DNA from: Nitrospirota bacterium
GTDB lineage: Bacteria; Nitrospirota; UBA9217
Reading direction: 5' to 3'
Length of the DNA stretch: 5,705 nucleotides
Assembly (NCBI GenBank): GCA_027456925.1
Contig: DAIDTZ010000086.1
Span: 1 to 5,705, forward strand
The position numbers and the translations under genes were made by a program. The notes beneath the pieces are model-generated. The model was not told the origin of the DNA. It was given only the letters and a program-made list of their open reading frames with translations, and did no database searches. Each line of letters opens with the position of its first letter. Positions within the stretch are counted from its first letter, which is position 1. Below, one piece after another: positions 1 to 4,857 of the stretch.

Positions 1-2
1 TT

Positions 3-578
3 GCACGGGTTTTGAAAGACCTCGGTGCACACGTCATTGACGCCGACCGGATTGTTCATGAACTCCTGGAACCCAATCAGCAGGCATGGCGGGAGATCAT
101 TGATTTTTTCGGAACGGACATCGCGCGCCGGGACAAAACCATCGATCGCCGTAAGCTGGGCGATATCGTTTTTGGCGATGGGCAAAAGCGCGAGTGGCTC
201 AACGCCTGCCTCCATCCCAAGGTCTTTACCGCATACACCACGCAGGTGCGGAACGTGTGCGCCCGGCAGCCTAACGCCATTATCGTGCTCGATGCCGCCC
301 TCCTGATCGAGACAGGATACCATCGCAAGATGGACCGGGTCATCGTCGTGTATGCCGAACCGGAACAGCAGGTGGAACGGCTCACCCTGCGGGACAAATT
401 CACCCGTGAGCAAGCGCTGGCCAGGATTAAGAGCCAGATGCCGCTGGCTGAAAAACGCGGCCGTGCCGACTACGTTATCGACAACAGGGGCACCAGGGAA
501 TATACGGAAGAACAAACCAGGGATATTTTCCTGAGGCTGAAACAAGAGGCCGAAAAATCCCAGGAGAGTCAGGCATGA
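3..578 (+). CDS. coaE: Dephospho-CoA kinase, 5' end cut by window edge
   Basis: CoaE phosphorylates the 3'-hydroxyl of dephospho-CoA with ATP, the last step of cytosolic coenzyme A synthesis. The reading frame is open to the left edge and 191 residues are visible, beginning ARVLKDLGAHVIDADRIVHE. The family is usually about 200 residues, so only the N-terminal P-loop segment (GLTGGIxSGKS) is missing. Visible family marks are the DAD motif with following VHELL, the VLDAALLIETG strand, the lid-type segment RLTLRDKFTREQALARI, the SQMPLAEKR motif and the late DNRGT motif. A TTG near position 12 is an internal leucine codon, not the start, because the residues before it match the family. The stop overlaps the next start (ATGA), so the two genes are probably translationally coupled. 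Identification is secure from the conserved motifs. Confidence 0.95.
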   Translation, partial: ARVLKDLGAHVIDADRIVHELLEPNQQAWREIIDFFGTDIARRDKTIDRRKLGDIVFGDGQKREWLNACLHPKVFTAYTTQVRNVCARQPNAIIVLDAALLIETGYHRKMDRVIVVYAEPEQQVERLTLRDKFTREQALARIKSQMPLAEKRGRADYVIDNRGTREYTEEQTRDIFLRLKQEAEKSQESQA

Positions 579-1024
579 TACGGATCGTCCCGATGAAGCG
601 CGCTCATCTACGGGCCTGCAATGATATTACCGCGGTTTCGGAACCCTGGAGAACTTTAAAGGAGAGCGTCGAGCTTAGGCGCTATATAGCCCTGAAGCAG
701 GCCTACGTCTGCATAAACGGCGGCCGCATCGCAGGTTTTCTCGTCTTTACTCCCGAAGCGGTCTTTGCCAGGGGCGGATACCTTCGCGCCATCGCTGTGG
801 CGCCGGACTTCCGCAGAGAGGGCATCGGGAAAAGCATGATGTCTTTTGCCGAAGCCAAAACAGCGCTGCGCTCGCAGCATTTCTATCTTTGCGTTTCCTC
901 TTTCAACCGGAGCGCGCAATCATTCTACAAGAGCATCGGCTACCGAAGGGTCGGAAGACTTCCCGATCTGCTCCAACCGGGAGTTTCGGAGTTCATTTAC
1001 TGGAAGCGGCTGACACAACGCTGA
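575..1024 (+). CDS. GNAT-family N-acetyltransferase
   Basis: A 149-residue single-domain GNAT protein, expected to transfer an acetyl group from acetyl-CoA to an amine in the cytosol. Motif A is clear: strand YLRAIAVAP (about residues 69-77), followed by the pyrophosphate-binding loop R80-R-E-G83-I-G85 and its helix. Motif B is also present, with N111 followed by SAQSFYKSIGY, including Y118 as a candidate general acid. The C-terminus ends in the usual strand EFIYWKRL. An AGGAG at 562-566 lies 8 bases before the ATG, and that ATG overlaps the coaE stop by 4 bases. The substrate cannot be told from sequence. Size and motif B resemble RimI-like ribosomal-protein or small-molecule acetyltransferases, but I see no RimI-specific context such as tsaB. 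It is probably co-transcribed with coaE and the following regulator. Confidence 0.87.
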   Translation: MIRIVPMKRAHLRACNDITAVSEPWRTLKESVELRRYIALKQAYVCINGGRIAGFLVFTPEAVFARGGYLRAIAVAPDFRREGIGKSMMSFAEAKTALRSQHFYLCVSSFNRSAQSFYKSIGYRRVGRLPDLLQPGVSEFIYWKRLTQR

Positions 1025-1054
1025 TTACAAGAGAGGAAGGCAAAGCGCCCCGGC

Positions 1055-1726
1055 ATGATAAATTTTAAAAAGATCGACCTGTTCAAGAACCTTTCCGAGG
1101 ATGAGCTCAAGGAACTAGAGCCCTATCTCTCAACCCTGGCAGTAAAGAAAAAAGAAGAGATTTTTTGCGAGGGCGACCAGCCCGAATGGTTTTACATCGT
1201 CTCGCAGGGCAAGGTAAAGATCACCAAGCTCTCGCAGGACGGCAAGGAAATCATCTTGGAAATCATATCGCCGACAGACATCTTCGGCGGCGTTGCCGTG
1301 CTCAGAAACTTTCCTTATCCTGCCAACGCCGTGGCCATGGAAAATTCTGAGATTCTGAGGATTTCGCGGAAGAACCTGATGCGTCTGGTGGACCGTTTCC
1401 CGAACCTCATGTACTGCATAGCCCTTCAACTGGGCGACCGGATGAAGAGTTCCTACGACTCGCTCAAGAACATCGCCCTCGAGCGCGTGGAAGCCCGGAT
1501 TGCAGCACTCCTGTTGAAACTGGCGAATAAGATCGGCAAAGAAACCAAGGGCGGCCTCCTGATCGATATGCGTTTGACCAAGCAGGACGTGGCAGATATG
1601 GTCGGCACCACGGTAGAAACATCGATCAGGACGTTCAGCAAGTTCAAGAAGCAGGGACTTTTGTCCGACACGGACGGCAAGTTCATCATCAAGAACAGGG
1701 AAGGGCTGGAAGACCTTAGCTCGTAG
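1055..1726 (+). CDS. Crp/Fnr-family transcriptional regulator
   Basis: A 223-residue protein with a cyclic-nucleotide-binding-type beta-barrel (about residues 5-115), a long dimerisation helix (about 118-155) and a C-terminal winged helix-turn-helix (about 165-215). The HTH core TKQDVADMVGTTVETSIRTF aligns with the E. coli CRP and FNR recognition helices. V187, E188 and R192 occupy the CRP R180, E181 and R185 positions, which makes it FNR-like at the first. The barrel loop GGVAVLRNFPYPANAVA lacks the Arg-Ser of the cAMP phosphate-binding cassette. Only two cysteines (C38, C121) are present, so there is no FNR-type N-terminal Fe-S cysteine cluster. The effector is therefore unknown. The AGGAAGG at 1034-1040 is 14 bases from the ATG, which is long, but no other start codon is available upstream in frame and the N-terminus is typical of the family. 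It is encoded next to two matching palindromes at 2259-2309, its likely operators. Confidence 0.92.
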   Translation: MINFKKIDLFKNLSEDELKELEPYLSTLAVKKKEEIFCEGDQPEWFYIVSQGKVKITKLSQDGKEIILEIISPTDIFGGVAVLRNFPYPANAVAMENSEILRISRKNLMRLVDRFPNLMYCIALQLGDRMKSSYDSLKNIALERVEARIAALLLKLANKIGKETKGGLLIDMRLTKQDVADMVGTTVETSIRTFSKFKKQGLLSDTDGKFIIKNREGLEDLSS

Positions 1727-1767
1727 CTCATGGCCGATAGCGTGCGGCATACGGCCATGAGTTACGA
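1721..1767. terminator. Long hairpin between convergent genes
   Basis: Arms 1721-1736 and 1752-1767 pair over 16 positions: five base pairs, one G-U, then ten perfect pairs (CTCATGGCCG with CGGCCATGAG), closing a 15-base loop. The left arm contains the stop codon of the regulator gene. No U-run follows on either strand, so it is not a standard intrinsic terminator. Placed between two converging genes, it could end transcription in both directions or protect 3' ends. The pairing is seen directly; the role is inferred. Confidence 0.55.
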
Positions 1768-1783
1768 TCCACAAGCCGTGAGT

Positions 1784-2194
1784 TTAGTGTTGTTCCACCT
1801 TTGTCAGCAGCGTCATCAGCATATTATAGAAAAAAAGGAATATAGCGACTACCTGGATAACGCCGAAAACGAGCGTCAGCAGGCGATAGGCGCCTCCCGG
1901 GCTGTAAATATTCAGCGTATAAAACAAAAGCATGGCAACGAGAGAAATGTTCGCAAGGTAGAACTGGGTCTCACCGATCTTGTTGCTGTACAGTGGCCTT
2001 CCCATGAACCTCGGAAGAATATGGTAGCCGACGCCGTAGATCATCATAGACACCCAGCCGAGCATGTTCAAATGCGAATGCACGAACTTCAAGGCCAGCA
2101 TGTTTTGGTTTTCCAGCATAACGATGCCGAGTATGGACCCGATGCCGAGATACACAATGCTCATGATGATAAAACCCTTTACGAACCTGTCCAT
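1784..2194 (-). CDS. Small heme-copper oxidase subunit I-like membrane protein
   Basis: A 136-residue protein with four hydrophobic helices (about residues 5-27, 41-62, 77-97 and 103-128). The segment H39-S-H41-LNMLGWVSMMIYGVGYH58-ILPR resembles the helix of heme-copper oxidase or NO-reductase subunit I that carries a heme-ligating histidine. A complete subunit I has twelve or more helices and a CuB or FeB site, so this is a stand-alone short relative and not a full oxidase. The start is the ATG at 2194, because GGGAGGT lies 10 bases upstream of it (plus positions 2205-2211). In-frame start codons further upstream would put the start before the predicted transcription start and into the operator. 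It is transcribed divergently from the DUF1858 gene and has its own Crp-like operator and -10. It may bind heme and sense or handle NO, O2 or electrons; that function is inferred. Confidence 0.8.
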   Translation of the reverse strand: MDRFVKGFIIMSIVYLGIGSILGIVMLENQNMLALKFVHSHLNMLGWVSMMIYGVGYHILPRFMGRPLYSNKIGETQFYLANISLVAMLLFYTLNIYSPGGAYRLLTLVFGVIQVVAIFLFFYNMLMTLLTKVEQH

Positions 2195-2204
2195 AGTGTA
2201 GTTT

Positions 2205-2211
2205 ACCTCCC
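2205..2211 (-). promoter_or_regulatory. Shine-Dalgarno that fixes the start of the oxidase-like gene
   Basis: The - strand reads GGGAGGT, ten bases before the ATG at 2194. In-frame start codons further upstream lack such a site, so this decides the shorter 136-residue form. Confidence 0.8.
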
Positions 2212-2232
2212 GATTGATTTGATGTCGGTTGC

Positions 2233-2238
2233 AGTATA
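2233..2238 (-). promoter_or_regulatory. -10 element for the oxidase-like gene
   Basis: The - strand reads TATACT, five of six matches to TATAAT. It predicts transcription from about position 2226 and a leader of about 32 bases. There is no TTGACA-like -35; the -35 zone (TAGCGT) abuts the palindrome at 2259-2276, whose centre falls at -41.5. This arrangement fits a promoter that depends on a class II activator. Confidence 0.6.
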
Positions 2239-2258
2239 GCGTAGGGACTGCCGGAACG

Positions 2259-2276
2259 CTATGATATGGCTCATAG
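2259..2276. promoter_or_regulatory. Crp-like operator 1 (CTATGA-N6-TCATAG)
   Basis: A perfect 6+6 inverted repeat with a 6-base spacer, the same 5-N6-5 architecture as the CRP site TGTGA-N6-TCACA. It is centred 41.5 bases upstream of the start implied by the - strand -10 at 2233-2238. It shares TATGA-N6-TCATA with operator 2 and, read on the - strand, is followed by GCG as operator 2 is on the + strand (TCATAGCG in both). The likely binder is the Crp/Fnr protein encoded at 1055-1726. Confidence 0.68.
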
Positions 2277-2293
2277 TTTACCATAAAGGGGAA

Positions 2294-2309
2294 TATGATG
2301 CAGGTCATA
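2294..2309. promoter_or_regulatory. Crp-like operator 2 (TATGA-N6-TCATA)
   Basis: A perfect 5+5 inverted repeat with a 6-base spacer and the same half-sites as operator 1; the centres are 34 bases apart. It is centred 41.5 bases upstream of the start implied by the + strand extended -10 at 2328-2336, so it is placed for class II activation of the DUF1858 gene. Confidence 0.68.
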
Positions 2310-2327
2310 GCGGTTCACATCCCTTTT

Positions 2328-2336
2328 TGCTATAGT
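2328..2336 (+). promoter_or_regulatory. Extended -10 promoter for the DUF1858 operon
   Basis: The sequence TGCTATAGT is an extended -10 (TGn followed by TATAGT). It predicts a start near 2343 and a leader of about 26 bases. No recognisable -35 hexamer is present; operator 2 ends 21 bases before the hexamer, exactly as operator 1 does on the other strand. Confidence 0.65.
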
Positions 2337-2355
2337 ACGTGCACATGATAATAAT

Positions 2356-2363
2356 AAAGGAGG
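2356..2363 (+). promoter_or_regulatory. Shine-Dalgarno of the DUF1858 gene
   Basis: AAAGGAGG, near-perfect, lies five bases before the ATG at 2369. It selects this start over in-frame GTG 2339 and ATG 2345, which have no ribosome-binding site and sit at or before the predicted transcription start. Confidence 0.85.
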
Positions 2364-2368
2364 CCGCT

Positions 2369-2581
2369 ATGATCACAGAAAAGAAGAAGGTTACCAAAGA
2401 TGCCATAATCGGGGACGTGATAAAAATGAGCCCCGCAGCAAAAGCAATAATTCAGAAACATTTCGGCGGCGGCTGTTTTACCTGTCCGGGCATCAACATG
2501 GAGTCCATCTCCTTCGGGTCGATGATGCACAACATGGACGCGAATAAGATTGTTGACGAGATCAACGCCCTGGAGGAATAA
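2369..2581 (+). CDS. DUF1858 domain CxxC protein (hybrid-cluster-associated type)
   Basis: A 70-residue cytosolic protein that is one DUF1858 domain (also described as the hybrid cluster protein-associated redox disulfide domain). The pattern is typical: a TKDAIIGDVIKMSPAAKAII helix region, then a glycine-rich turn with C36-F-T-C39-P-G, then a helical tail with D57 and a final IVDEINALEE helix. The CxxC could act as a redox disulfide or a metal or cluster ligand. Members of this family are often found beside hybrid cluster protein genes or fused to ScdA-like or other redox proteins; no such partner is in this window. It heads a two-gene operon with the small cysteine protein immediately downstream, and its promoter carries a Crp-like site at -41.5. 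The domain assignment is firm; the biochemical role is not known. Confidence 0.9.
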   Translation: MITEKKKVTKDAIIGDVIKMSPAAKAIIQKHFGGGCFTCPGINMESISFGSMMHNMDANKIVDEINALEE

Positions 2582-2582
2582 T

Positions 2583-2720
2583 ATGGATAAAAAAGATATT
2601 AAATGCTTCGTTTGCGGCAGCGATGACAAAACAAGAGTGTTTCTGCCGTGCTTTCATGAAGGGAAAGAGAAGGTCGTCTGCACCCGCTGTCTTCCTATGC
2701 TCATTCACGGGGCACATTAG
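2583..2720 (+). CDS. 45-residue four-cysteine zinc-ribbon-like protein
   Basis: A small frame (MDKKDIKCFVCGSDDKTRVF...) starting one base after the DUF1858 stop codon. GGAGG at 2572-2576 lies six bases before the ATG, an ideal ribosome-binding site placed inside the end of the preceding gene. It has C8-x2-C11-G and C33-x2-C36 knuckles 21 residues apart, plus C23 and H25 between them, then a short LPMLIHGAH tail. This is a plausible rubredoxin-like or zinc-ribbon fold. An intrinsic terminator follows 18 bases after its stop, which marks it as the last gene of the operon. I do not recognise a named family. It could hold zinc or iron and act with the DUF1858 protein in redox or metal handling; that is inference. 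Spacing, ribosome site and paired CxxC motifs make a chance frame unlikely. Confidence 0.78.
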   Translation: MDKKDIKCFVCGSDDKTRVFLPCFHEGKEKVVCTRCLPMLIHGAH

Positions 2721-2738
2721 CCACCCTCTCCGTCCGCC

Positions 2739-2779
2739 ACCCCTGATGGAAGCAGCATTCTGTCAGGGGTTTTTGTTTT
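2739..2779 (+). terminator. Intrinsic terminator of the DUF1858 operon
   Basis: Arms 2739-2751 and 2758-2770 form a 13-pair stem (ACCCCTGA with TCAGGGGT, two G-U pairs, then GAA with TTC) closing a GCAGCA loop. It is followed by a T-rich tail, TTTTTGTTTT. This is a textbook rho-independent terminator that separates this operon from queC. Confidence 0.92.
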
Positions 2780-2838
2780 CTCTTCCATCACGTTAAAAAG
2801 CTGTAGAATTTTGAACCCGATGCTGGTACACTGCCGTC

Positions 2839-3540
2839 ATGATCAAACAAGCGGCGATTGTTCTCTTGAGCGGCGGCATGGACAGCTGTGTTTGCGCCGC
2901 CATTGCAAACCAGGGCTACCGGCTTGCCTTCCTCCATGTAAATTACGGCCAGCGGACGGAAGCCCGGGAACTCCGTTCGTTTAATGAAATAGCGGATTTT
3001 TACCACGCTGAAATGCGCCTCTCGGTGAGCCTGGAACATCTCAAGATTATCGGCGGTTCAAGCCTTACCGATGAGAACATCCCGGTCCCCGTAACAGATC
3101 CGCTCACCACTCACCACTCACCACTCAAAACTTCTTCTATTCCCTCCACCTATGTCCCCTTCCGGAACGCTCACCTGCTTTCCATAGCTACGTCATGGGC
3201 GGAAGTGATCGGAGCAAAAAAGATTTTCATCGGAGCCGTGGAGGAAGACAGCTCAGGCTACCCCGACTGCAGGGAAACGTTCTACCAGGCCTTTAACAAG
3301 GTCATTGAGATGGGAACAAAACCGGAAACCCGGGTTGAAATCGTCACCCCGCTCATCCATCTGAAAAAATCGGAAATTGTGAAGAAAGGAACGGAACTGG
3401 GCGCCCCGCTCCATCTCACCTGGAGCTGCTACCAGAACAGTGACCGGGCCTGCGGCCGCTGTGAAAGCTGCGCCTTGCGGCTGAAGGGTTTCCAGGAAGC
3501 GGGAGTAACGGACCCGATCCCGTACGAACCGCGGAACTAA
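2839..3540 (+). CDS. queC: 7-cyano-7-deazaguanine (preQ0) synthase QueC
   Basis: QueC converts 7-carboxy-7-deazaguanine, ammonia and ATP to preQ0, the precursor of queuosine in tRNA and of some deazaguanine DNA modifications. At 233 residues it has normal length. The ATP PP-loop S11-GGMD-S16 is intact, followed by VNYGQR, the IPSTYVPFRN segment (101-110), the SGYPDCR motif, and the zinc site C197-x7-C205-x2-C208-x2-C211. The linker between IPVP and IPST is 16 residues; in E. coli QueC, from memory, it is about 8. The extra residues coincide with a 7-bp tandem repeat (3103-3127). No strong Shine-Dalgarno precedes the ATG. No queD, queE or queF is nearby, so it appears as a single-gene unit between an upstream terminator and a convergent transporter gene. 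I see no preQ1 riboswitch in the short leader. Confidence 0.97.
   Translation: MIKQAAIVLLSGGMDSCVCAAIANQGYRLAFLHVNYGQRTEARELRSFNEIADFYHAEMRLSVSLEHLKIIGGSSLTDENIPVPVTDPLTTHHSPLKTSSIPSTYVPFRNAHLLSIATSWAEVIGAKKIFIGAVEEDSSGYPDCRETFYQAFNKVIEMGTKPETRVEIVTPLIHLKKSEIVKKGTELGAPLHLTWSCYQNSDRACGRCESCALRLKGFQEAGVTDPIPYEPRN
3103..3127 (+). repeat. Heptanucleotide tandem repeat inside queC
   Basis: CTCACCA is repeated about 3.6 times without mismatch. It encodes residues 89-96 (LTTHHSPL) plus one base of the next codon. Three 7-bp units make 21 bases, so the reading frame is kept. The translated residues fall in a variable linker of QueC. Confidence 0.9.
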
Positions 3541-3564
3541 ATACGAAAACGGGTGCTGCGTGCA

Positions 3565-4788
3565 CTACAGGAAGGACGTCACGACCAGCGCCAGCGTCAA
3601 AATGATCATAATCACGACCGTGGCCCAAGCAATGATATCGAACGTCTTCGAATTGGTGTGTTCACCCATAATATCTTTATTGTTAATCAAAAAAAGCATA
3701 AAGATCAGCACGGGCGGCAGCATCACGCCGTTCACCACTTGCGAGATAAGCATGATCGGGATCAGCGGCGCATTCGGGATCAGAATGATGAGCGCCCCAA
3801 TCACGATAATGCCGGTGTAAAGCCACATAAACTGCGGCGCTGTTTTAAAATTCTTATCGACCCCTGATTCCCACCCCATTCCCTCACACACATAATAAGC
3901 CGTCGCCAGCGGCAGAATAGACGCTGCGAACAGCGAGGCGTTTGCCAAACCGATCGCGAACAGAATGGAGGCGTGCTTGCCTGCGAGCGGCGCAAGGGCG
4001 ACGGCGGCGTCTTTGGCATCCGTTATCCGGATGCCGTGCACAAACATGGTGGCGGCGCAGGCAACGATGATAAAGAACGCGACGATGTCCGTCATGAAAC
4101 AACCGACGATCACGTCCATGCGCGAGGCCTGGTAATTTTCCACCTTGATGTTCTTCTCCACCACGGCGGACTGCAGGTAGAACTGCATCCAGGGCGCGAT
4201 CGTGGTTCCCACCACGCCGATGAGCATAACCAGATAGGAGGCCTTGAAATCAAAGGAAGGCTTCACGGTGTCGAGCAGGATCTCCCCCCAGGGCGGATGG
4301 ACGAGATAGGCTGAAACTGCATAGGTAAAATAGACCGTGCAGGCTATCAAAAATATGCGTTCAACAAATCGATAAGTCCCTTTTACAACGAGCAGCCAGA
4401 CAACAAAGGCTCCGATGGGAACCGCAAGGTACTTGCTCACACCAAAGATTTCCATGGCCGCGGCCCAACCTGCAAACTCGGCCACCGTGTTGCCCATGTC
4501 CGCAACCAGGAGGCTCAGCATGAGAAAAAAGGTTAATCTAACGCCATAGTTTTCCCTGATCAAATCCGCCAGCGTTTTCCCGGTCACAACACCCATGCGG
4601 GCCACCATCTCCTGCACTACAACGAGCGCGATGGTGATCGGAATAAGCGTCCAGAGAAGAGAATATCCGAAATGAGCCCCGGCGACGGAATAGGTGGCAA
4701 TACCGCCTGCATCATTATCCACATTGGCGGTGATTATGCCCGGACCGAGCACGGACAGGAAGACGAGTATTTTTCGTTTATTGATCAC
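3565..4788 (-). CDS. Divergent Nramp-family divalent metal transporter
   Basis: A 407-residue inner-membrane protein with about eleven hydrophobic helices and the Nramp (SLC11) fold signature: GPGIITANV in helix 1, MGVVTGKTLADLIRE at helix 2, and a helix 6 segment at residues 191-206. The metal-site motifs are not classical. Helix 1 has D26-A-G-G where most family members have DPGN, and helix 6 has I-A198-P-W where they have MPH. The lost methionine is the residue tied to transition-metal preference in classical Nramps; a distant clade (NRMT) that also departs here transports Mg2+ and Mn2+. The start is GTG, with AAGGA six bases upstream (plus 4795-4799). It lies 69 bases downstream of the MgtE_N-CBS gene on the same strand, so they are likely co-transcribed. 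It converges on queC with 24 bases between stops. The family is secure; the substrate is inferred as Mg2+ or Mn2+ and not proven. Confidence 0.92.
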   Translation of the reverse strand: MINKRKILVFLSVLGPGIITANVDNDAGGIATYSVAGAHFGYSLLWTLIPITIALVVVQEMVARMGVVTGKTLADLIRENYGVRLTFFLMLSLLVADMGNTVAEFAGWAAAMEIFGVSKYLAVPIGAFVVWLLVVKGTYRFVERIFLIACTVYFTYAVSAYLVHPPWGEILLDTVKPSFDFKASYLVMLIGVVGTTIAPWMQFYLQSAVVEKNIKVENYQASRMDVIVGCFMTDIVAFFIIVACAATMFVHGIRITDAKDAAVALAPLAGKHASILFAIGLANASLFAASILPLATAYYVCEGMGWESGVDKNFKTAPQFMWLYTGIIVIGALIILIPNAPLIPIMLISQVVNGVMLPPVLIFMLFLINNKDIMGEHTNSKTFDIIAWATVVIMIILTLALVVTSFL

Positions 4789-4857
4789 AAGGAATCCTTA
4801 AAAAACCGGAGATTTTTTTCGTGCCGTCGTTGCCGCTGCAGGAGGGCGCCACGGGTA

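Noticed and set aside
1130..1774. 214-codon - strand open frame opposite the Crp/Fnr gene
   Set aside because: It overlaps a certain gene on the other strand and has no recognisable domain or ribosome-binding site.
2214..2223. Possible FNR half-site TTGATTTGAT
   Set aside because: The second half (ATCAA at the correct spacing) is absent, and it lies downstream of the predicted start of the oxidase-like transcript.
1730..2239. + strand open frame of 169 codons opposite the oxidase-like gene
   Set aside because: It is a His- and Gln-rich shadow. The opposite strand encodes a protein with proper membrane helices, a ribosome site and a promoter.
2783..2809. Possible queC promoter (TTCCAT, 15 bases, TAGAAT)
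   Set aside because: The spacing is short and the -35 match is poor. A queC promoter must lie near here, after the terminator, but I cannot fix it.
2780..2838. preQ1 riboswitch upstream of queC
   Set aside because: The leader is under 60 bases, and I see no stem-loop with the A-rich tail and conserved pseudoknot pairing expected.
3541..3564. Terminator in the queC/Nramp convergent gap
   Set aside because: The gap is 24 bases and holds no stable stem with a U-run. Any termination signal would have to lie inside the opposing gene.
4798..4822. A-run / T-run inverted repeat between the MgtE_N-CBS and Nramp genes
   Set aside because: Only A-T pairs form the stem around a short GC core, which is too weak for a terminator. 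The two genes are probably co-transcribed.
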